Shown: positions 62,490-64,000 of the stretch, piece by piece
Layout: each line of letters starts with the position of its first letter
Numbering within the stretch: the stretch's first letter is position 1
Assembly (NCBI RefSeq): GCF_012939995.1
Contig: NZ_SPMZ01000009.1
Location: 55,526-119,525 of the forward strand
DNA length: 64,000 nucleotides
Source: Candidatus Competibacter phosphatis
GTDB taxonomy: Bacteria > Pseudomonadota > Gammaproteobacteria > Competibacterales > Competibacteraceae
Reading direction: 5' to 3'
Translations under genes and position numbers: made by a program
The notes under the pieces: generated by a model
The model's database searches: none
Seen by the model: only the letters and a program-made list of their open reading frames with translations
Told to the model about the DNA's origin: nothing

Positions 62490-62510
62490 TTGGTCAGACC
62501 ACATTACCAA
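62490..62510. promoter_or_regulatory. LldR-type operator 2
   Basis: TTGGTCAGACCA (62490-62501) repeats operator 1 exactly and is followed by CATTACCAA. The two are 54 bp apart, close to five helical turns, which would allow a DNA loop across the promoter. Confidence 0.7.
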
Positions 62511-62630
62511 TAATGCCAGCTCGCGGCTGGCCCAGTTGGTAAATAAAACGAGAAGCCACCACACCACTGACCCAGACCGGGCGGCGGCATGTAGGCGGCA
62601 CAACCCACCAAAGTCGGAGAAGATACAACC

Positions 62631-63368
62631 ATGCCCGCCCGTCCCGAGAAGGTGTATTACTTCGGTACCTGCCTGATCGACCTGTGTTATCCCCAAGCCG
62701 GAATGGCCGGCATCGAACTGCTGCGCCGTGAAGGCATTCAGGTCGTTTATCCCCAGCAACAATCCTGCTGCGGCCAACCCGCTTACAATTCCGGCTTCCG
62801 CGAAGAAACCCGCAAGGTCGCCCGCCAGCAACTCAGGGCGTTTCCCAAGGATTACCCGATCATCGTTCCATCCGGCTCCTGCGGCGGAATGCTGAAACAC
62901 CATTACCCCAAACTGTTCGCCGACACGCCCGAAGCCGCCGAAGCGCAGCGCTTCTCCGACCGTGTTTTCGAACTGACCGAATTCTTGGTCAAGGTGCTCA
63001 ACATCAAGCTGGATGATCGGGGACAACCGATCAAAATTACCTGGCATTCCTCCTGTAGCGCGCTGCGCGAGATGCAGGTGATCGCATACGCCAAATCGCT
63101 GCTTCATCAGTTGAAAAACGTCGAAATGATCGAGCTGCAACGGGAACGCGAATGCTGCGGATTCGGCGGTTCTTTCTCAGTCAAGCAGGCCGATATCTCC
63201 TCGGCGATGGTGGCCGACAAGGTCGCGGATATCGAGCAAACCGGCGCTGCCCTGCTTCTTTCCGGCGACTGCGGTTGCTTGATGAACATCGGTGGAGCGC
63301 TGAAGCATCGCAACAGTCCGATTCCCGCCAAACACATCGCCGAATTCCTGCTGGAGCGCACTCAATGA
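62631..63368 (+). CDS. lldE: L-lactate utilisation Fe-S protein (LldE/LutA)
   Basis: A subunit of the LldEFG (LutABC) lactate dehydrogenase complex. The product has 245 residues with two CCG-type cysteine motifs: QQQSCCGQPAYNSG with PSGSCGGMLKHHYP, and RERECCGFGGSFSVK with SGDCGCLMNIGGAL. The start at 62631 gives MPARPEKVYYFGTCLIDLC. Its stop overlaps lldF (ATGA). The operators upstream point to control by LldR. Confidence 0.93.
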   Translation: MPARPEKVYYFGTCLIDLCYPQAGMAGIELLRREGIQVVYPQQQSCCGQPAYNSGFREETRKVARQQLRAFPKDYPIIVPSGSCGGMLKHHYPKLFADTPEAAEAQRFSDRVFELTEFLVKVLNIKLDDRGQPIKITWHSSCSALREMQVIAYAKSLLHQLKNVEMIELQRERECCGFGGSFSVKQADISSAMVADKVADIEQTGAALLLSGDCGCLMNIGGALKHRNSPIPAKHIAEFLLERTQ

Positions 63369-64000
63369 CCGAGACCGTGGTCGATTTTCCTCGGAATTTC
63401 AAAAAGGCCCTGAACGACGGCCAACTGCGCCGCAACCTCCGCGCCGCCATGGACACCTTGGGGCAACGGCGTCGGAATCTGTTTTCCGACCGGGAAGCCT
63501 TCGAGCAACTGCGAATGCGCGGCGACGCCATCCGTCAGCGCGCGCTGCGTAACCTGCCGGAGTTGCTGGAGAAACTGGAGCGGAACTGCACCGAAAACGG
63601 TATTCAGGTGCATTGGGCCGAGACGCCTGCCGAAGCCAACCAGATTTGTCTGGAAATCATTCGGCGCCACAACGCCACCCGCGTCATCAAGGGCAAATCG
63701 ATGGTGTCGGAGGAAATGCACCTCAATCGCTTCCTGGACGAACGCGGCATCGAGGCGCTGGAAACCGATCTCGGCGAGTACATCATCCAACTGGATCATG
63801 AAACGCCCTCGCACATCATCGTGCCGGCCATTCACAAGAACCGCGATCAGATCGCGCGACTGTTTCACGACAAGATTCCCAATACGCCGTATACCGAAGT
63901 AGTCGAGGAACTCAACGCCATCGCCCGCAAGATCTTGCGTGAAAAGTTTTTCGCGGGTGAAGTCGGGGTCAGCGGGGTCAATTTCGCGGTGGCCGAAACC
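63365..64000 (+). CDS. lldF: L-lactate utilisation Fe-S protein (LldF/LutB), cut by window end
   Basis: The N-terminal 212 residues of the ~480-residue iron-sulfur subunit. FKKALNDGQLRRNLRAAMDT, RHNATRVIKGKSMVSEEMHL and LDHETPSHIIVPAIHKNRDQ are typical LutB sequence. The C-terminal ferredoxin motifs lie outside. lldG/lutC is expected next. Confidence 0.93.
   Translation, partial: MTETVVDFPRNFKKALNDGQLRRNLRAAMDTLGQRRRNLFSDREAFEQLRMRGDAIRQRALRNLPELLEKLERNCTENGIQVHWAETPAEANQICLEIIRRHNATRVIKGKSMVSEEMHLNRFLDERGIEALETDLGEYIIQLDHETPSHIIVPAIHKNRDQIARLFHDKIPNTPYTEVVEELNAIARKILREKFFAGEVGVSGVNFAVAET

Overview
This is a 64 kb, high-GC chromosomal segment of a gammaproteobacterium. The gene families and their order fit this class: kdsD-kdsC-lptCAB-rpoN-hpf-ptsN-rapZ-ptsH, mlaFEDCB-ibaG-murA-hisGD, rnfABCDGE, and rnhA next to dnaQ. 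A glycogen synthase of the actinobacterial (GlgA/GlgM-like) type, a pyruvate phosphate dikinase and a Vi-type nucleotide-sugar pair suggest a glycogen-storing environmental lineage such as Competibacteraceae. That placement is inference, because the window contains no rRNA.

Layout. 1-8 kb: leuS (cut by the window start), purMN, a Uma2-type nuclease, dcd, mrp and metG. 8-12 kb: a polyprenyl-P sugar transferase and a tviB/epimerase pair for surface polysaccharide. 12-17 kb: dnaQ, rnhA, a dual-ATPase oligopeptide transporter component, a lipoprotein peptidase and cca. 17.2-18.1 kb has no protein gene, but holds a promoter, a multi-hairpin transcript with a strong terminator, and decayed tRNA-like sequence. 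18-26.5 kb: an SPFH protein, an MFS transporter, an alcohol dehydrogenase, rsmE, glycogen synthase, nth and small conserved genes. 26.7-30.3 kb: a DUF2934 triple-repeat protein followed by a 970-residue protein that joins a periplasmic solute-binding domain, a beta-rich domain resembling the ligand-binding domain of Cys-loop receptors, and an MscS channel. 30.3-33.4 kb: an AT-richer accessory island with attC-like integron recombination sites, small cassette-type genes, a hicBA pair, a MarC-family gene and a small phosphatase gene. 33.4-38.6 kb: the Rnf electron-transport operon. 38.9-46.9 kb: argF, a NUDIX hydrolase, then the regulatory PTS (ptsI, ptsH, rapZ, hprK, ptsN), hpf and rpoN. 47-50.4 kb: LPS export and Kdo synthesis. 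50.7-53.5 kb: ppdK. 53.8-60.6 kb: Mla lipid transport, ibaG, murA, hisG, hisD. 60.6-64 kb: a cysteine-cluster protein and a divergent lldR / lldEF lactate locus with two clear operators.

Quality caveat. Nine genes (cca, glgA, nth, a META-domain lipoprotein, marC, a phosphatase, rnfA, argF, lldR) are each broken by one single-base indel. Seven of the nine are one extra base in a homopolymer of 6-9. Conserved protein sequence resumes immediately in the shifted frame. This looks like sequencing or assembly error more than gene decay, so these genes are listed at their full reconstructed extents.
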